Part shown: one piece after another, positions 52,881 to 61,674 of the stretch
How positions within the stretch are numbered: the stretch's first letter is position 1
Layout: each line of letters begins with the position of its first letter
Assembly (NCBI RefSeq): GCF_024519435.1
Contig: NZ_JALJRZ010000003.1
Coordinates: 62,001-126,000 of the forward strand
Source: Terrabacter sp. Ter38
GTDB taxonomy: Bacteria > Actinomycetota > Actinomycetes > Actinomycetales > Dermatophilaceae
Length of the DNA stretch: 64,000 bases
Direction of reading: 5' to 3'
The notes under the pieces: model-generated
Databases searched by the model: none
Told to the model about the DNA's origin: nothing
Seen by the model: the letters and a program-made list of their open reading frames with translations, nothing else
Translations under genes and position numbers: made by a program

Positions 52881-53860
52881 GTGACGACCGTGCCGGACGA
52901 GGGACCGGCGGGGGCCGGGGCCACGGCCCGACGGCGCCCTCGCGCCCGGTTCACCGTCGTGCTGGGGATCTTCTGGCTCGTCGTGCCGCTCGTGCTCTTC
53001 CTGCTCGACCACTCCGTCCTGCTGGCCGGCAACCCGGCCCAGGTCATCGCACTCGCGGCCAGCGGTCTCATCGGCGTCGTGCTCCTCGTGCGGGACCGCT
53101 CGGAGCCGGACCCGCGACGCCGGGCGACGCGACCGGCGCTTCGGGTCGTCGGCCGGGTGGCCGGGGTCCTGGTCACGGTCGTCGTGCTCGGGGCCCTCGT
53201 CTGGCTGCGGCCCTTCGGAGCGACCCCCGAGGCTGTGGCCGCGATGTCCGGCAGCGCCGACCTCCGCGTCATGGACGCCCCCGCCCAGATCGTCATCGCG
53301 CCGACGAGCGGCACGCCGACCCGCGGCCTGATCTTCCAGCCCGGCGCCCGCGTCGACCCGCGTGCCTACGTGCCGATGCTCTCGGAGGTGAGTCGGCAGG
53401 GGGTGATCGTCTTCGTCGTCAAGCAGCCGTTCGGGATCGGATTCCTCGCGACGACGGCGCCCACGCCGTCATCGACGGTCATCCGGAGGTGACGTCGTGG
53501 ACGATCGCCGGGCACAGTCTCGGCGGCGTCGTCGCGGCCGGCTTCGCCCACGACCACCCCGGCGTCGTCGAGGGACTCGTGCTCTGGGCGTCCTATCCCG
53601 TCGACTCCCTGGCCGACCGCACCGACCTCACGGTGGCCTCGGTGAGTGGCACCCGCGACGGCTTCACGACGCCCGCCGACATCGCGGCCAGCCGGCCGCT
53701 CCTGCCCGGCGACACGGCATACACCGCCGTCACGGGAGCCGTGCACTCCTACTTCGGCGACTACGGCGACCAGCCCGGGGACGGCACCCCAACGGTCAGC
53801 CGCGCCGAGGCGCAGCGTCAGATCGTGGCCGCCACCGTCGCCCTGCTCGACGGGCTCTGA
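52881..53860 (+). pseudogene. Alpha/beta-hydrolase split by a one-base frameshift
   Basis: From GTG 52881 one frame runs to a TGA at 53490 and encodes a membrane-anchored N-terminus (VVLGIFWLVVPLVLFLLDHS and further helices) and the first hydrolase strands (LIFQPGARVDPRAYVPML, VVKQPFGIGFLATTAP). The continuation, HAVIDGHPEVTSWTIAGHSLGGVVAAGF with the nucleophile elbow G-H-S-L-G and the C-terminal H near VTGAVHSYFGDYG, lies in another frame up to 53860. Adding one C in the run at 53460-53462 rejoins them as ATTAPHAVIDGHPEV. So either the gene is recently broken or the base is a sequencing error. Its product would be a membrane-tethered dienelactone-hydrolase-like enzyme. Confidence 0.8.
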
Positions 53861-53863
53861 GCG

Positions 53864-54835
53864 TCAGAAGTACCAGGGGAAGGGCGACCAGTCGGGCTCG
53901 CGCTTCTCGAGGAACTGGTCGCGGCCCTCGACGGCCTCGTCGGTCATGTAGGCCAGGCGCGTCGCCTCGCCGGCGAAGACCTGCTGGCCCATGAGCCCGT
54001 CGTCGGTGAGGTTGAAGGCGAACTTGAGCATCCGCTGCGCCTGCGGGCTCTTGCCCATGATCTCCGTCGCGACCTGCAGGGCCTCGCGCTCGAGGTCGGC
54101 GTGGTCGGCGACGATGTTGACGGCGCCCATCCGCTGCATGTCCTCGGCGGAGTAGGTGCGCCCGAGGAAGAAGATCTCGCGGGCGAACTTCTGGCCGACC
54201 ATCTTGGCGAGGTAGGCGCTGCCGTAGCCGGCGTCGAACGAGCCGACGTCGGCGTCGGACTGCTTGAAGCGGGCCTGCTCGCGGCTCGCGATCGTCAGGT
54301 CGCACACGACGTGGAGGGAGTGCCCGCCGCCGGCCGCCCAGCCGTTCACGACGGCGATGACGACCTTGGGCATGGTGCGGATGAGGCGCTGCACCTCGAG
54401 GATGTGGAGGCGCCCGCCCTGGGCCCGGGCGCGTGCGGCGTCGATGCCCGAAGAGGTGGCGTCAGCGTCCGGCGACGTCGCGTACTGGTAGCCGGAGCGC
54501 CCGCGGATGCGCTGGTCGCCCCCCGAGCAGAAGGCCCACTTGCCGTCCTTGGGGCTCGGGCCGTTGCCGGTGAGCAGGACGACGCCGACGTCGGGCGTCA
54601 TGCGGGCGTGGTCCAGCGCGCGGTAGAGCTCATCGACGGTGTGCGGGCGGAAGGCGTTGAGCACCTCGGGACGGTCGAACGCGATGCGCACGACCCCGGA
54701 CTCCGCGTGCGGGCGACCGGCCACGGGCCGGCGTCGGTGGTAGGTGATGTCGGTCAGGTCGAAGCCTTCGACGGGCGCCCACTCGCTCGGGTCGAAGATC
54801 TCGGAAACGGCGCTCTGGCCCGGCTCGCTGCTCAC
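53864..54835 (-). CDS. menB: MenB, 1,4-dihydroxy-2-naphthoyl-CoA synthase
   Basis: 323 residues, crotonase fold. Family marks: VRIAFDRPEVLNAFRP, WAFCSGGDQRIRG (first oxyanion/CoA loop), VIAVVNGWAAGGGHSL (second oxyanion Gly), DADVGSFDAGYGSAYLA (catalytic Asp and the MenB-specific G-x-F-D loop) and a C-terminal WSPFPWYF typical of MenB. It closes the second ring of menaquinone. Start GTG 54835. It is convergent with the broken hydrolase (3 bases) and divergent from the Nudix gene. Confidence 0.96.
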   Translation of the reverse strand: MSSEPGQSAVSEIFDPSEWAPVEGFDLTDITYHRRRPVAGRPHAESGVVRIAFDRPEVLNAFRPHTVDELYRALDHARMTPDVGVVLLTGNGPSPKDGKWAFCSGGDQRIRGRSGYQYATSPDADATSSGIDAARARAQGGRLHILEVQRLIRTMPKVVIAVVNGWAAGGGHSLHVVCDLTIASREQARFKQSDADVGSFDAGYGSAYLAKMVGQKFAREIFFLGRTYSAEDMQRMGAVNIVADHADLEREALQVATEIMGKSPQAQRMLKFAFNLTDDGLMGQQVFAGEATRLAYMTDEAVEGRDQFLEKREPDWSPFPWYF

Positions 54836-54870
54836 GGACCGACCCTATCGGCGGGGGTAGGGTCGCCCGT

Positions 54871-55389
54871 ATGCCGATCCCTCCGTACGTCTCCCACCTG
54901 CGCACCATGGTCGGCACGGAGCTGCTCTGGATGCCGGGGGTCACGGCCGTCGTGCTGCGCACGTCCGCTGACGGCGCCGACGAGGTGCTGCTCGTCAAGC
55001 GCGCGGACAACGGCGCGTGGACCCCGGTCACCGGCATCGTCGACCCGGGCGAGGACCCGCACGTCACCGCCGTCCGGGAGGTCGAGGAGGAGGCGTGCGT
55101 CGTCGCCGAGGTCGAGCGGCTCGTCTGGGTCTCGGCGAGCGGCGTCGTGACGCACGTCAACGGCGACCTCGGGCAGTACCTCGACCACACCTTCCGGTGC
55201 CGGTGGGTCTCGGGCGAGCCGCGACCGGGTGACGACGAGTCGACCGACGCGCGGTTCTTCCCCCTCGACGCCCTGCCGCCGATGGGCCAGGTCTTCCGCG
55301 ACCGCATCGCCGTGGCCGTCGACAACGCCTCCGACGTCGTGCTCGGACCCCTCTCCCACGCGAGCGAGCGCCCCGCCGCCGTCGAGTGA
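54871..55389 (+). CDS. Nudix hydrolase
   Basis: 172 residues. The Nudix box is GIVDPGEDPHVTAVREVEEE followed by ACVV, matching G-x5-E-x7-R-E-V-x-E-E-x-G-U except that the Gly is Cys; metal-binding Glu residues are all present. The flanking strands TAVVLRTSADGADEVLLVKR and YLDHTFRCRWVSGE are typical of the actinobacterial nucleoside-diphosphate-type subgroup. Substrate unknown. ATG 54871 is embedded in a copy of the iterated octamer (54869). Divergent from menB. Confidence 0.85.
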   Translation: MPIPPYVSHLRTMVGTELLWMPGVTAVVLRTSADGADEVLLVKRADNGAWTPVTGIVDPGEDPHVTAVREVEEEACVVAEVERLVWVSASGVVTHVNGDLGQYLDHTFRCRWVSGEPRPGDDESTDARFFPLDALPPMGQVFRDRIAVAVDNASDVVLGPLSHASERPAAVE

Positions 55390-55419
55390 GCGCTCCGCCG
55401 CGGCCCGCGGAGGTGACAT

Positions 55420-55442
55420 CTGTCAGGGGGAGGCGCTGACAG
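55420..55442. promoter_or_regulatory. Inverted repeat CTGTCAG-N9-CTGACAG
   Basis: Seven-base perfect arms at 55420-55426 and 55436-55442, located between the Nudix stop and the small membrane protein gene. It could be an operator for a dimeric regulator or the stem of a weak terminator. I do not recognise the binding protein. Confidence 0.4.
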
Positions 55443-55524
55443 AGGGACCGGGTCCGCCGGGCGTCGCGCGCCTACCGTCGAGGGAGTACGGGGCCGACCG
55501 GTCCCGCGGACGGAGGAGACCGAC

Positions 55525-55788
55525 GTGTTCTCGCCACGCAAGCTCATCATCGCCGGAGTGGTGCTCATCGCCATCGCGCTCGGGTCGTCGGGCCACGGCG
55601 TCTGGTGGCTCTTCGGGCTCTTCTGGGTGCTCCCGCACGCCGCCGGACGCACCCGCGGCCACACCTGTGGCAGGGCCCGTCGTTCGCACGACCGCGGGCT
55701 CACGCACGACGACCACGCCGCGACGCCTCCGGCCCCGGCGCAGCCCGACCCGACGCAGGACCGGCACGAGGCCTTCCCCGCCCGCTGA
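55525..55788 (+). CDS. Small predicted membrane protein, unknown
   Basis: 87 residues from GTG 55525 (GGAGG upstream). Two hydrophobic segments (LIIAGVVLIAIALGSSGH and VWWLFGLFWVLPHAAG) precede a His/Arg/Pro-rich cytosolic tail. The start site context is good and codon use is ordinary, so I consider it real. Nothing indicates its role; it lies 23 bases before menC on the same strand. Confidence 0.6.
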   Translation: MFSPRKLIIAGVVLIAIALGSSGHGVWWLFGLFWVLPHAAGRTRGHTCGRARRSHDRGLTHDDHAATPPAPAQPDPTQDRHEAFPAR

Positions 55789-55811
55789 GCGCCGTCGGTG
55801 ATGATGGGGAC

Positions 55812-56816
55812 ATGACGACGCTGCCTCCTGCCGACGAGCTCCTCGCCCGGGCCCACGTCGTCGCCCTGCCGATGCGGGTGCGCTTCCGCGGCGTCGACGT
55901 GCGCGAGGCCCTGCTCCTCGAGGGCCCCTCGGGCTGGGGTGAGTTCAGCCCGTTCGTCGAGTACGCCGACCGCGAGGCCGCGCGCTGGCTGTCCGCGGCC
56001 CTGGAGGCGGCGTATGCCGAGTGGCCGGCTCCGGTGCGCGACGCCGTGGCCGTCAACGCGACCGTGCCGGCCGTCGGGCCCGACCGCGTGGCGGAGGTCC
56101 TCGCGCGCTTCGACGGGTGCACGACGGCGAAGGTCAAGGTCGCCGAGCGCGGCCAGACGCTCGACGACGACGTCGACCGGGTCGCGGCCGTCCGGTCCGT
56201 GATGGGTCCGTCGGCGCGCATCCGGGTCGACGCCAACGGAGGGTGGGACGTCGCGACCGCCACGGAGGCGCTGCGGCGGCTCACGGCATACGACCTGGAG
56301 TACGCCGAGCAGCCCTGTGCCAGCGTCGAGGAGCTCGTCGACCTGCGAACAGCCTTGGCACACAACGGGATCGACGTGCTCATCGCAGCCGATGAGTCGA
56401 TCCGCAAGGCCGAGGACCCGATCCGGGTGGCCCGGCTCGGTGCCGCGGACCTCGTCGTCGTCAAGGTCGCGCCTCTCGGTGGCGTCGGGTCGGCGCTCGG
56501 TGTCGTCGAGGCGTGCGGGCTGCCCGCCGTCGTGTCGTCGGCGCTCGACACGAGCGTCGGCGTCGCTGCGGGGGTGGCCCTCGCCGCGGCGCTGCCGGCG
56601 CTCGATCACGCGTGCGGCCTCGGCACGGTGGGTCTCTTCGAGCGGGACGTGTCGGCTGACCCGTGGCGTCCGTCAGCCGGCCTCCTGCGGCCTGGTCGTG
56701 CCGTGGCCGACCCCGAGGCGCTCGCCGACCTCGCGGCTCCAGCGGACCGGCAGCAGTGGTGGCGCGACCGGCTCGTGCGGTGCCACGCCGTGCTCACTGA
56801 GGGGAGCCCCGGATGA
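55812..56816 (+). CDS. menC: MenC, o-succinylbenzoate synthase
   Basis: 334 residues, enolase superfamily. Catalytic residues are visible as TTAKVKVAERG (Lys on the second strand), IRVDANGGWD (first metal Asp), YAEQPC (Glu), LIAADESI (Asp) and LVVVKVAPLGG (second Lys). It dehydrates SHCHC to o-succinylbenzoate. The N-terminal capping domain is short, as in actinobacterial MenC (Rv0553). ATG 55812. Its stop overlaps the next start (ATGA). Two octamer copies lie within it (56012, 56284). Confidence 0.94.
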   Translation: MTTLPPADELLARAHVVALPMRVRFRGVDVREALLLEGPSGWGEFSPFVEYADREAARWLSAALEAAYAEWPAPVRDAVAVNATVPAVGPDRVAEVLARFDGCTTAKVKVAERGQTLDDDVDRVAAVRSVMGPSARIRVDANGGWDVATATEALRRLTAYDLEYAEQPCASVEELVDLRTALAHNGIDVLIAADESIRKAEDPIRVARLGAADLVVVKVAPLGGVGSALGVVEACGLPAVVSSALDTSVGVAAGVALAAALPALDHACGLGTVGLFERDVSADPWRPSAGLLRPGRAVADPEALADLAAPADRQQWWRDRLVRCHAVLTEGSPG

Positions 56817-57577
56817 TCCAGGTCTGCCTCAACGGTGACCGCACCCGGGGCCAGCACCGCACGGTGCCGCAGACGCCCGACGAGCTCGCCCGCGCCGCCG
56901 CGGACGCCGTGGCGGCGGGCGCGTTCATGGTGCACGTGCACCCCCGTGACGACTCCGGCCGAGAGACGCTCGAGACGCGGCACGTCGTCGAGGCCGTCGG
57001 CGCGATCCGGGCTGCGACGCCGGGGCTCCGCGTCAGCGTCTCGACGCGCGACGGCATCGTCGACAGTGCCCGCCGCACGCTGGCCCACGTGTCGGAGTGG
57101 CCGTCACCAGACCTAGGCGGCCCGGACTGCGCGAGCGTGAACTGGCACGAAGAAGGCGCCGCGGACGTCGCAGCAGCCTTGCGCGACAACGGATCCGGCG
57201 TCGAGGCGGGGATCTGGACACCTCAGGCGGCCAGCCGCTTCGTGGCCACGAACTGGCCGTGGCAGGTCGAACGGGTGCTCGTCGAGCTCATCCCGGGCGT
57301 GACCCCCGGCTCCGACGGGCCGTGGGCGGCCGAGCGCATCCTCGCGGCGCTCGGCATGTCGCCGGTACCGGTCCTCGTGCACGGTGAGGGGCGCTGGGCC
57401 TGGCGGGTGCTGCGCTGGGCCCAGGCCGCGGGTTACGACGTGCGCATCGGTCTCGAGGACACCGTCCACCTGCCCGACGGGCGGGAGGCACGTGACAGCG
57501 CCGAGCTCGTCGCGGCGGCGGTGCGGTCCGAGCCGGGCACGCCGTCCCAGTGGCCGGTCCCGGACGCCCCGGGCTGA
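56813..57577 (+). CDS. BKACE-family (DUF849) beta-keto acid cleavage enzyme-like protein
   Basis: 254 residues, TIM-barrel of the BKACE/DUF849 family: the zinc-binding His pair FMVHVHPRDDSGRETL near the N-terminus, SVNWHEEGA, and VRIGLEDTVHLPDG near the C-terminus match the family signature. Known members cleave 3-keto acids with acetyl-CoA (3-keto-5-aminohexanoate and others). This one is somewhat shorter than typical (about 270-310). Start ATG 56813 overlaps menC by 4 bases, so it is translationally coupled to a menaquinone gene, which is unexpected. Substrate unknown. Confidence 0.8.
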   Translation: MIQVCLNGDRTRGQHRTVPQTPDELARAAADAVAAGAFMVHVHPRDDSGRETLETRHVVEAVGAIRAATPGLRVSVSTRDGIVDSARRTLAHVSEWPSPDLGGPDCASVNWHEEGAADVAAALRDNGSGVEAGIWTPQAASRFVATNWPWQVERVLVELIPGVTPGSDGPWAAERILAALGMSPVPVLVHGEGRWAWRVLRWAQAAGYDVRIGLEDTVHLPDGREARDSAELVAAAVRSEPGTPSQWPVPDAPG

Positions 57578-57593
57578 CCCGACGTCGGTGCGG

Positions 57594-59462
57594 TCAGGGG
57601 CGGTCGTCGCGGTGGGGCACCACCTGCTGGGCCAGCTCGCGCAGCCAGGTGGCCTCGGCCCGACGGTCGGCCCGCGACACCGGGACCTCGAGGACCCTGG
57701 TGCCGGAGGGGGACTCGGCGAGCGCCTCGGCCAGGCGGCCGAGGTCGTCGACGCGTTCGTATGCCGTGTGGTGCGCCGCGCACAGCGCCTCGAGGTCGGT
57801 GCCGTGCGGGGTCGCGAAGACGCGCTCGAAGGCGCTCGCATAGCGGGTGTCGCCCTGCTCGAGGGTGCTGAAGATGGCGCCGCCGTCGTCGCTGAGGACG
57901 ACGAAGGTGAGGTCGGGCCGCGGCTGGCCGCGGCCCATGAGCAGGCCGTTCGTGTCGTGGAGGAAGGTGAGATCGCCGAGGTAGGCGATGCTGCGCGCGG
58001 CTCGCGGGCGGCCGAGGGCGACGCCGACGGCCGTCGAGACCATGCCGTCGATGCCGGCGAGCCCACGGTTGCCGACGACGAAGCGGTGCTCGAGCGGCGT
58101 CCACGGTGTGGCCATGACATCGAGGTCGCGCACGGGGTTCGACGAGCCGACGACGAGCGTCGTGTCGGCGGCGACCGCGGCCCCCACGACGGCCGCCACG
58201 GCGAGGGGCGACAGGCCGCCGTGCCCCGTGGCCCGGGACGGATCTCCTTCGGGCCCAGCGAGTCCCGCGTCGACGAGGCCGCCCAGCTGCTGGTCGGCGC
58301 CGCGCCAGGCGTCGAACCAGGCCGGGTCGTCGGCCGCCTCGACCCGGGGCACGACGTCGAGCACGCGCGCCACCCTGCCGGGGTCGGTGGCCACGCCGTC
58401 ACGACCACGGACGGACAGGACCTCGAGGCCCGGGTCACTGATGAGACTGGTGACGGGTCGGGACAGCGTCGGGTGGCCGACGACGACGACGCGTTCGACG
58501 TCCCCGCGCAGGTCGGTGGTGAGCAGCAGCCGTCCCGTGCGCAGGGCCTGCCGCCCGATGCGCGCGCCCGAGGTGGGTTCCGCGACGAGCGGCCAGCCCG
58601 CAGCCTCGGCGAGCAGACGTGCGGCCGGTCCGGCGTCGTCCCCGGCGACGACGACCGTGCGCGGCCCGAGCGGCAGCACCTCGCCGTCGGTCGGCACGGA
58701 CACCGACGCCTCGACGTTCCCGTCCCGACGCGACCCGGGCTGCAACTGCGCCAGGGCGGAGTTGGCGGGCTGGTCTGGCGCGTCTGGCTGCGGGAACTGC
58801 GCCAGGGCGGAGTTGGCGTGCTGGTCTGGCGCGTCTGGCTGTGGGAACTGCGCCAGGGCGGAGTTGGCGTGCGGTGCAGTGCCGGTCGTCGCGGTGGAGT
58901 CGGACCTGGGGCGCTGCCACCACGTGTCGGGGTCAGCGCCCGAGGGCATGAGGTCGCCGTCGAGCTGGACGTTGAGCTGGGTCGGCCCGCGCCGCGAGCA
59001 CGCGTGGGCCACGACGCCGGCCAGCTCGTCGTCGGGGGTGGCTGCCGTCAGGTCGTGACACGTCGCGAAGGTGCCGAAGATGCCGGCCTGGTCGGTCGTC
59101 TGGTTGGCGCCCGTGCCACGCAGGCGGTCGGGCCGGTCGGCACTGACGACGACGAGCCGGCGCCCCGTGTGGTGCGCCTCCATGACCGCCGGGAGCAGGT
59201 TGCCGACGGCCGTGCCCGAGGTCGTGACCACGGCGACCGGTCGGCGTGACCCGGTGGCCAGACCCAGGGCGAGGAAGCCGGCGGACCGCTCGTCGACACG
59301 CACGTGCAGGCGCAGGTCGCCGGCCCGGTCGGCCGCGTCGAGGGCGAGGGCGAAGGGGGCCGACCGAGACCCCGGTGCGAGCACGACGTCACGCACGCCA
59401 GCCAGCCACAGCTGCTGGAGCACGTGCAGCGCGACCTCCGGTGCACTCCGACGCCCGGTCAC
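57594..59462 (-). CDS. menD: MenD, SEPHCHC synthase (with internal repeat insertion)
   Basis: 622 residues, ThDP enzyme joining 2-oxoglutarate to isochorismate. The Pyr domain shows VVLAPGSRSAPFALAL and TTSGTAVGNLLPAVMEA with the catalytic Glu of this family; the PP domain shows IAYLGDLTFLHDTNGLL (G-D-x-x, Mg/ThDP site). Between the Pyr and middle domains (residues about 198-243) lies an unusual insert of a 17-residue unit repeated 2.5 times (NSALAQFPQPDAPDQ), from a 51-base DNA repeat. I chose GTG 59462 with GGAG upstream, 11 bases after menF. Confidence 0.93.
   Translation of the reverse strand: MTGRRSAPEVALHVLQQLWLAGVRDVVLAPGSRSAPFALALDAADRAGDLRLHVRVDERSAGFLALGLATGSRRPVAVVTTSGTAVGNLLPAVMEAHHTGRRLVVVSADRPDRLRGTGANQTTDQAGIFGTFATCHDLTAATPDDELAGVVAHACSRRGPTQLNVQLDGDLMPSGADPDTWWQRPRSDSTATTGTAPHANSALAQFPQPDAPDQHANSALAQFPQPDAPDQPANSALAQLQPGSRRDGNVEASVSVPTDGEVLPLGPRTVVVAGDDAGPAARLLAEAAGWPLVAEPTSGARIGRQALRTGRLLLTTDLRGDVERVVVVGHPTLSRPVTSLISDPGLEVLSVRGRDGVATDPGRVARVLDVVPRVEAADDPAWFDAWRGADQQLGGLVDAGLAGPEGDPSRATGHGGLSPLAVAAVVGAAVAADTTLVVGSSNPVRDLDVMATPWTPLEHRFVVGNRGLAGIDGMVSTAVGVALGRPRAARSIAYLGDLTFLHDTNGLLMGRGQPRPDLTFVVLSDDGGAIFSTLEQGDTRYASAFERVFATPHGTDLEALCAAHHTAYERVDDLGRLAEALAESPSGTRVLEVPVSRADRRAEATWLRELAQQVVPHRDDRP
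58744..58872. repeat. 51-base tandem repeat (2.5 copies) inside menD
   Basis: Copies at 58744-58794, 58795-58845 and a partial third at 58846-58872, nearly identical (one to three substitutions). The period is a multiple of three, so copy-number change preserves the menD frame. Read on the minus strand it encodes a 17-residue Pro/Gln/Asp/Ala linker unit. Confidence 0.92.
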
Positions 59463-59473
59463 CGTCGCTCCGG

Positions 59474-60769
59474 TCAGTCGCTCGCGAGCGCGTCGCGCAT
59501 CGGGATGAGCTTGGCGTTGGACTCGGCCACCTCGGACTCGGGATCGGACCCCGCGACGATGCCGCACCCGGCATACAGCGTGATCTGCGACGGGTTGGCG
59601 GGATCGATGACGCCGCTGCGGAGGGCGATGCCCCACGCGCCGTCGCCGCTCGCGTCCATCCAGCCGACCGGACCCGCGTAGCGCCCCCGGTCCATGTGCT
59701 CGAGCTCGCCGATCAGCTCGACCGCACGTGCCGTGGGGGTCCCACCGACGGCAGCCGACGGGTGCAGCGACGCGGCGAGCGTCAGGGCCGACGCCTCGTC
59801 GGCGCTCACGGCGGCGACGTCGGTCGCGAGGTGCATGACGTTGGGCAGGTGCAGCACGAACGGCGCCTCGGGCACGTTCATCGACGAGCAGTGCGGAGCG
59901 AGGGCCTCGGCGACGGAGCGCACGGCGTACTCGTGCTCCTCGAGGTCCTTCGACGAGCGGGCCAGCGAGGCCGCGAGGGCGAGGTCCTTGGCGTCGTCGC
60001 CGGTGCGGCGGATCGTGCCGGCCAGCACCCGTGAGGTGATGAGTCCCTGGTCGCGGCGCACGAGCAGCTCGGGGGTGGCCCCGACGAGTCCGGCCACCGA
60101 GAAGACCCACGTGTTCTCGTAGCGTTCGGCGAGGCGACGCAGCAGCCACCGCGGGTCGATGGGCCCGGAGGCCGTCGCGACGAGGTCGCGGGCGAGGACG
60201 ACCTTGTCGACCTCACCCGCCCCGATGCGTTGCACGGCCACGGCGACCGCATGGGCGTAGTCGGCGGGCGACACCTGTCCGTCGGCGAACGCGACGTCAC
60301 GAGGAGGCTCGGGATCGCTGGCCAGAGAAAGCTTCTCGAGCAGCGTCAGCTGCGGCTCGAGGGAGACCGTCGTGAGCCAGGTCTGCCCGTCGCGACGGCC
60401 GACGATGGTCGACGGGACGACGAGCCGGGCCGCCTCGGCGGAGTCGGACGCGAAGGGGAACGAGCCGAAGCACACGAGACCGGTGCCCGGCCGGCCGACC
60501 TCGTCGCGCACGACGGCGTGCCGGCTGACCTCGCGCCACCAGGCCTCGGCCTCGTGGAAGCGGTCGTCGCCGTCGGCCTCGAACGTCAGAGCCGAGCCCC
60601 AGCCGACGAGGCCCTCGCCTCGGCGCACCCACGAGAGCAGCTCGTCGTGCGGGAGGTCGGCGGGGAGGTAGGAGAGCAGGGGGTCCGCGGCGTCGAGGGG
60701 CACCGTGCGGACGACGACCGTCGGTCCCGCGGCGGGGGACGGCGCTTCGGGGGCGGGAAGCGTGGACAT
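59474..60769 (-). CDS. menF: Isochorismate synthase (MenF)
   Basis: 431 residues, chorismate-utilising enzyme. The family core appears as [10 protein letters not shown] (Lys base region), [50 protein letters not shown] with the Mg-binding Glu, and [14 protein letters not shown] followed by [20 protein letters not shown] (Glu/Gly active-site loop) and [15 protein letters not shown]. It converts chorismate to isochorismate for MenD, encoded 11 bases downstream. ATG 60769; the upstream region shared with menG (divergent, 94 bases) should hold both promoters. Confidence 0.93.
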   Translation of the reverse strand: MSTLPAPEAPSPAAGPTVVVRTVPLDAADPLLSYLPADLPHDELLSWVRRGEGLVGWGSALTFEADGDDRFHEAEAWWREVSRHAVVRDEVGRPGTGLVCFGSFPFASDSAEAARLVVPSTIVGRRDGQTWLTTVSLEPQLTLLEKLSLASDPEPPRDVAFADGQVSPADYAHAVAVAVQRIGAGEVDKVVLARDLVATASGPIDPRWLLRRLAERYENTWVFSVAGLVGATPELLVRRDQGLITSRVLAGTIRRTGDDAKDLALAASLARSSKDLEEHEYAVRSVAEALAPHCSSMNVPEAPFVLHLPNVMHLATDVAAVSADEASALTLAASLHPSAAVGGTPTARAVELIGELEHMDRGRYAGPVGWMDASGDGAWGIALRSGVIDPANPSQITLYAGCGIVAGSDPESEVAESNAKLIPMRDALASD

Positions 60770-60863
60770 CGGTGGCAACTCTACGGCCGAACGCGCGCCA
60801 CCCTGCTCGCGTGGTCGCCGGTGCGACCCGACCCACACCCGCCGCGGGTGCGAGGATGAGCGC

Positions 60864-61556
60864 ATGACCCGTGCGCAGCTGGACAAGAAGCCGGTCGACG
60901 TCGCGTCGATGTTCGACACCGTCGCCGAGAAGTACGACGTGACCAACGACGTGCTCTCGCTCGGGCAGGACCGGCTGTGGCGCCGGGCCGTCGTCAAGGC
61001 CGTCGACGCCAAGCCGGGGGAGCGGATCCTCGACATCGCGGCGGGCACGGGCACGTCGAGCGAGCCGTGGGCCGACGAGGAGATCGAGGTCGTCCCGGCC
61101 GACTTCTCGCTCGGCATGCTGCGGGTCGGCCGCCGGCGTCGCCCCGACATGGCCTTCACGGCCGCCGACGCGATGAGCCTGCCGTTCGCCGACGAGAGCT
61201 TCGACGTCGTGACGATGAGCTTCGGGCTGCGCAACGTCGCCGATGCCGAGACGGCCCTGCGCGAGTTCCTCCGCGTCACCAAGCCGGGCGGCCGACTCCT
61301 CGTCTGCGAGTTCAGCCAGCCGGTCAACAAGGTCTTCCGCACCGTCTACTCGAACTACCTCATGCGCGCGCTCCCGCCGGTCGCCCGCCGCACGTCGAGC
61401 AACCCCGACTCCTACGTCTACCTCGCCGAGTCGATCCGCGCATGGCCGCCGCAGGGCGAGCTCGCCCGCGTCGTCGAGGCGGCCGGCTGGCAGCAGGTCG
61501 GCTGGACCAACCTGACGGGCGGCGTCGTCGCGCTGCACCACGGCACCAAGCGCTGA
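60864..61556 (+). CDS. menG: MenG/UbiE, demethylmenaquinone methyltransferase
   Basis: 230 residues, SAM methyltransferase for the last ring methylation. UbiE marks: [26 protein letters not shown], the SAM motif [16 protein letters not shown] (with an unusual Ser-Glu-Pro in the loop), [27 protein letters not shown] and [16 protein letters not shown], then [18 protein letters not shown] 60864. It is divergent from menF and lies just upstream of the menJ-like reductase, separated from it by a hairpin/operator region. Confidence 0.94.
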   Translation: MTRAQLDKKPVDVASMFDTVAEKYDVTNDVLSLGQDRLWRRAVVKAVDAKPGERILDIAAGTGTSSEPWADEEIEVVPADFSLGMLRVGRRRRPDMAFTAADAMSLPFADESFDVVTMSFGLRNVADAETALREFLRVTKPGGRLLVCEFSQPVNKVFRTVYSNYLMRALPPVARRTSSNPDSYVYLAESIRAWPPQGELARVVEAAGWQQVGWTNLTGGVVALHHGTKR

Positions 61557-61561
61557 CCGCT

Positions 61562-61599
61562 CGCTTGTCGAGAGTTAGGCATGCCTTATCTGACAAGCG
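61562..61599. promoter_or_regulatory. Hairpin with internal iron-box-like palindrome
   Basis: Perfect 8-base arms CGCTTGTC (61562-61569) and GACAAGCG (61592-61599) enclose the sequence TTAGGCATGCCTTATCTGA (61575-61593), which matches about 13 of 19 positions of the DtxR/IdeR iron-box consensus (TTAGGTTAGSCTAACCTAA, recalled) and contains the palindrome AGGCATGCCT. It lies just after the menG stop and overlaps the -35 of the next promoter. It may terminate menG, bind an iron regulator, or both. Confidence 0.5.
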
Positions 61600-61619
61600 C
61601 GAAATCGCGGGAATAGACT
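61590..61619 (+). promoter_or_regulatory. Strong housekeeping-type promoter for the menJ-like gene
   Basis: CTGACA (61590-61595), 18-base spacer, TAGACT (61614-61619): five of six -35 positions and a good -10. Predicted transcription start near 61626, so the Rex-type operator at 61631-61650 lies immediately downstream in the transcribed leader. Confidence 0.7.
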
Positions 61620-61630
61620 CCCGAAGTTAG

Positions 61631-61650
61631 TTCGTGAAGATCTTCACAAG
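61631..61650 (+). promoter_or_regulatory. Rex-type operator in the leader of the menJ-like gene
   Basis: The core CGTGAAGATCTTCACA (61633-61648) contains a 14-base perfect palindrome and matches about 11 of the 13 defined positions of the Streptomyces Rex consensus (TGTGAAC-N3-TTCACA). Located at roughly +5 to +25 of the predicted promoter, a position suited to repression. Other regulators with TTCAC half-sites are possible. Confidence 0.7.
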
Positions 61651-61674
61651 CGGTTCGGAAGCGTGCAGGGAGAC

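Noticed and set aside
60705-60863. N-terminal extension of menG
   Set aside because: Extra residues would overlap the divergent menF start region, and UbiE homologues begin near ATG 60864.
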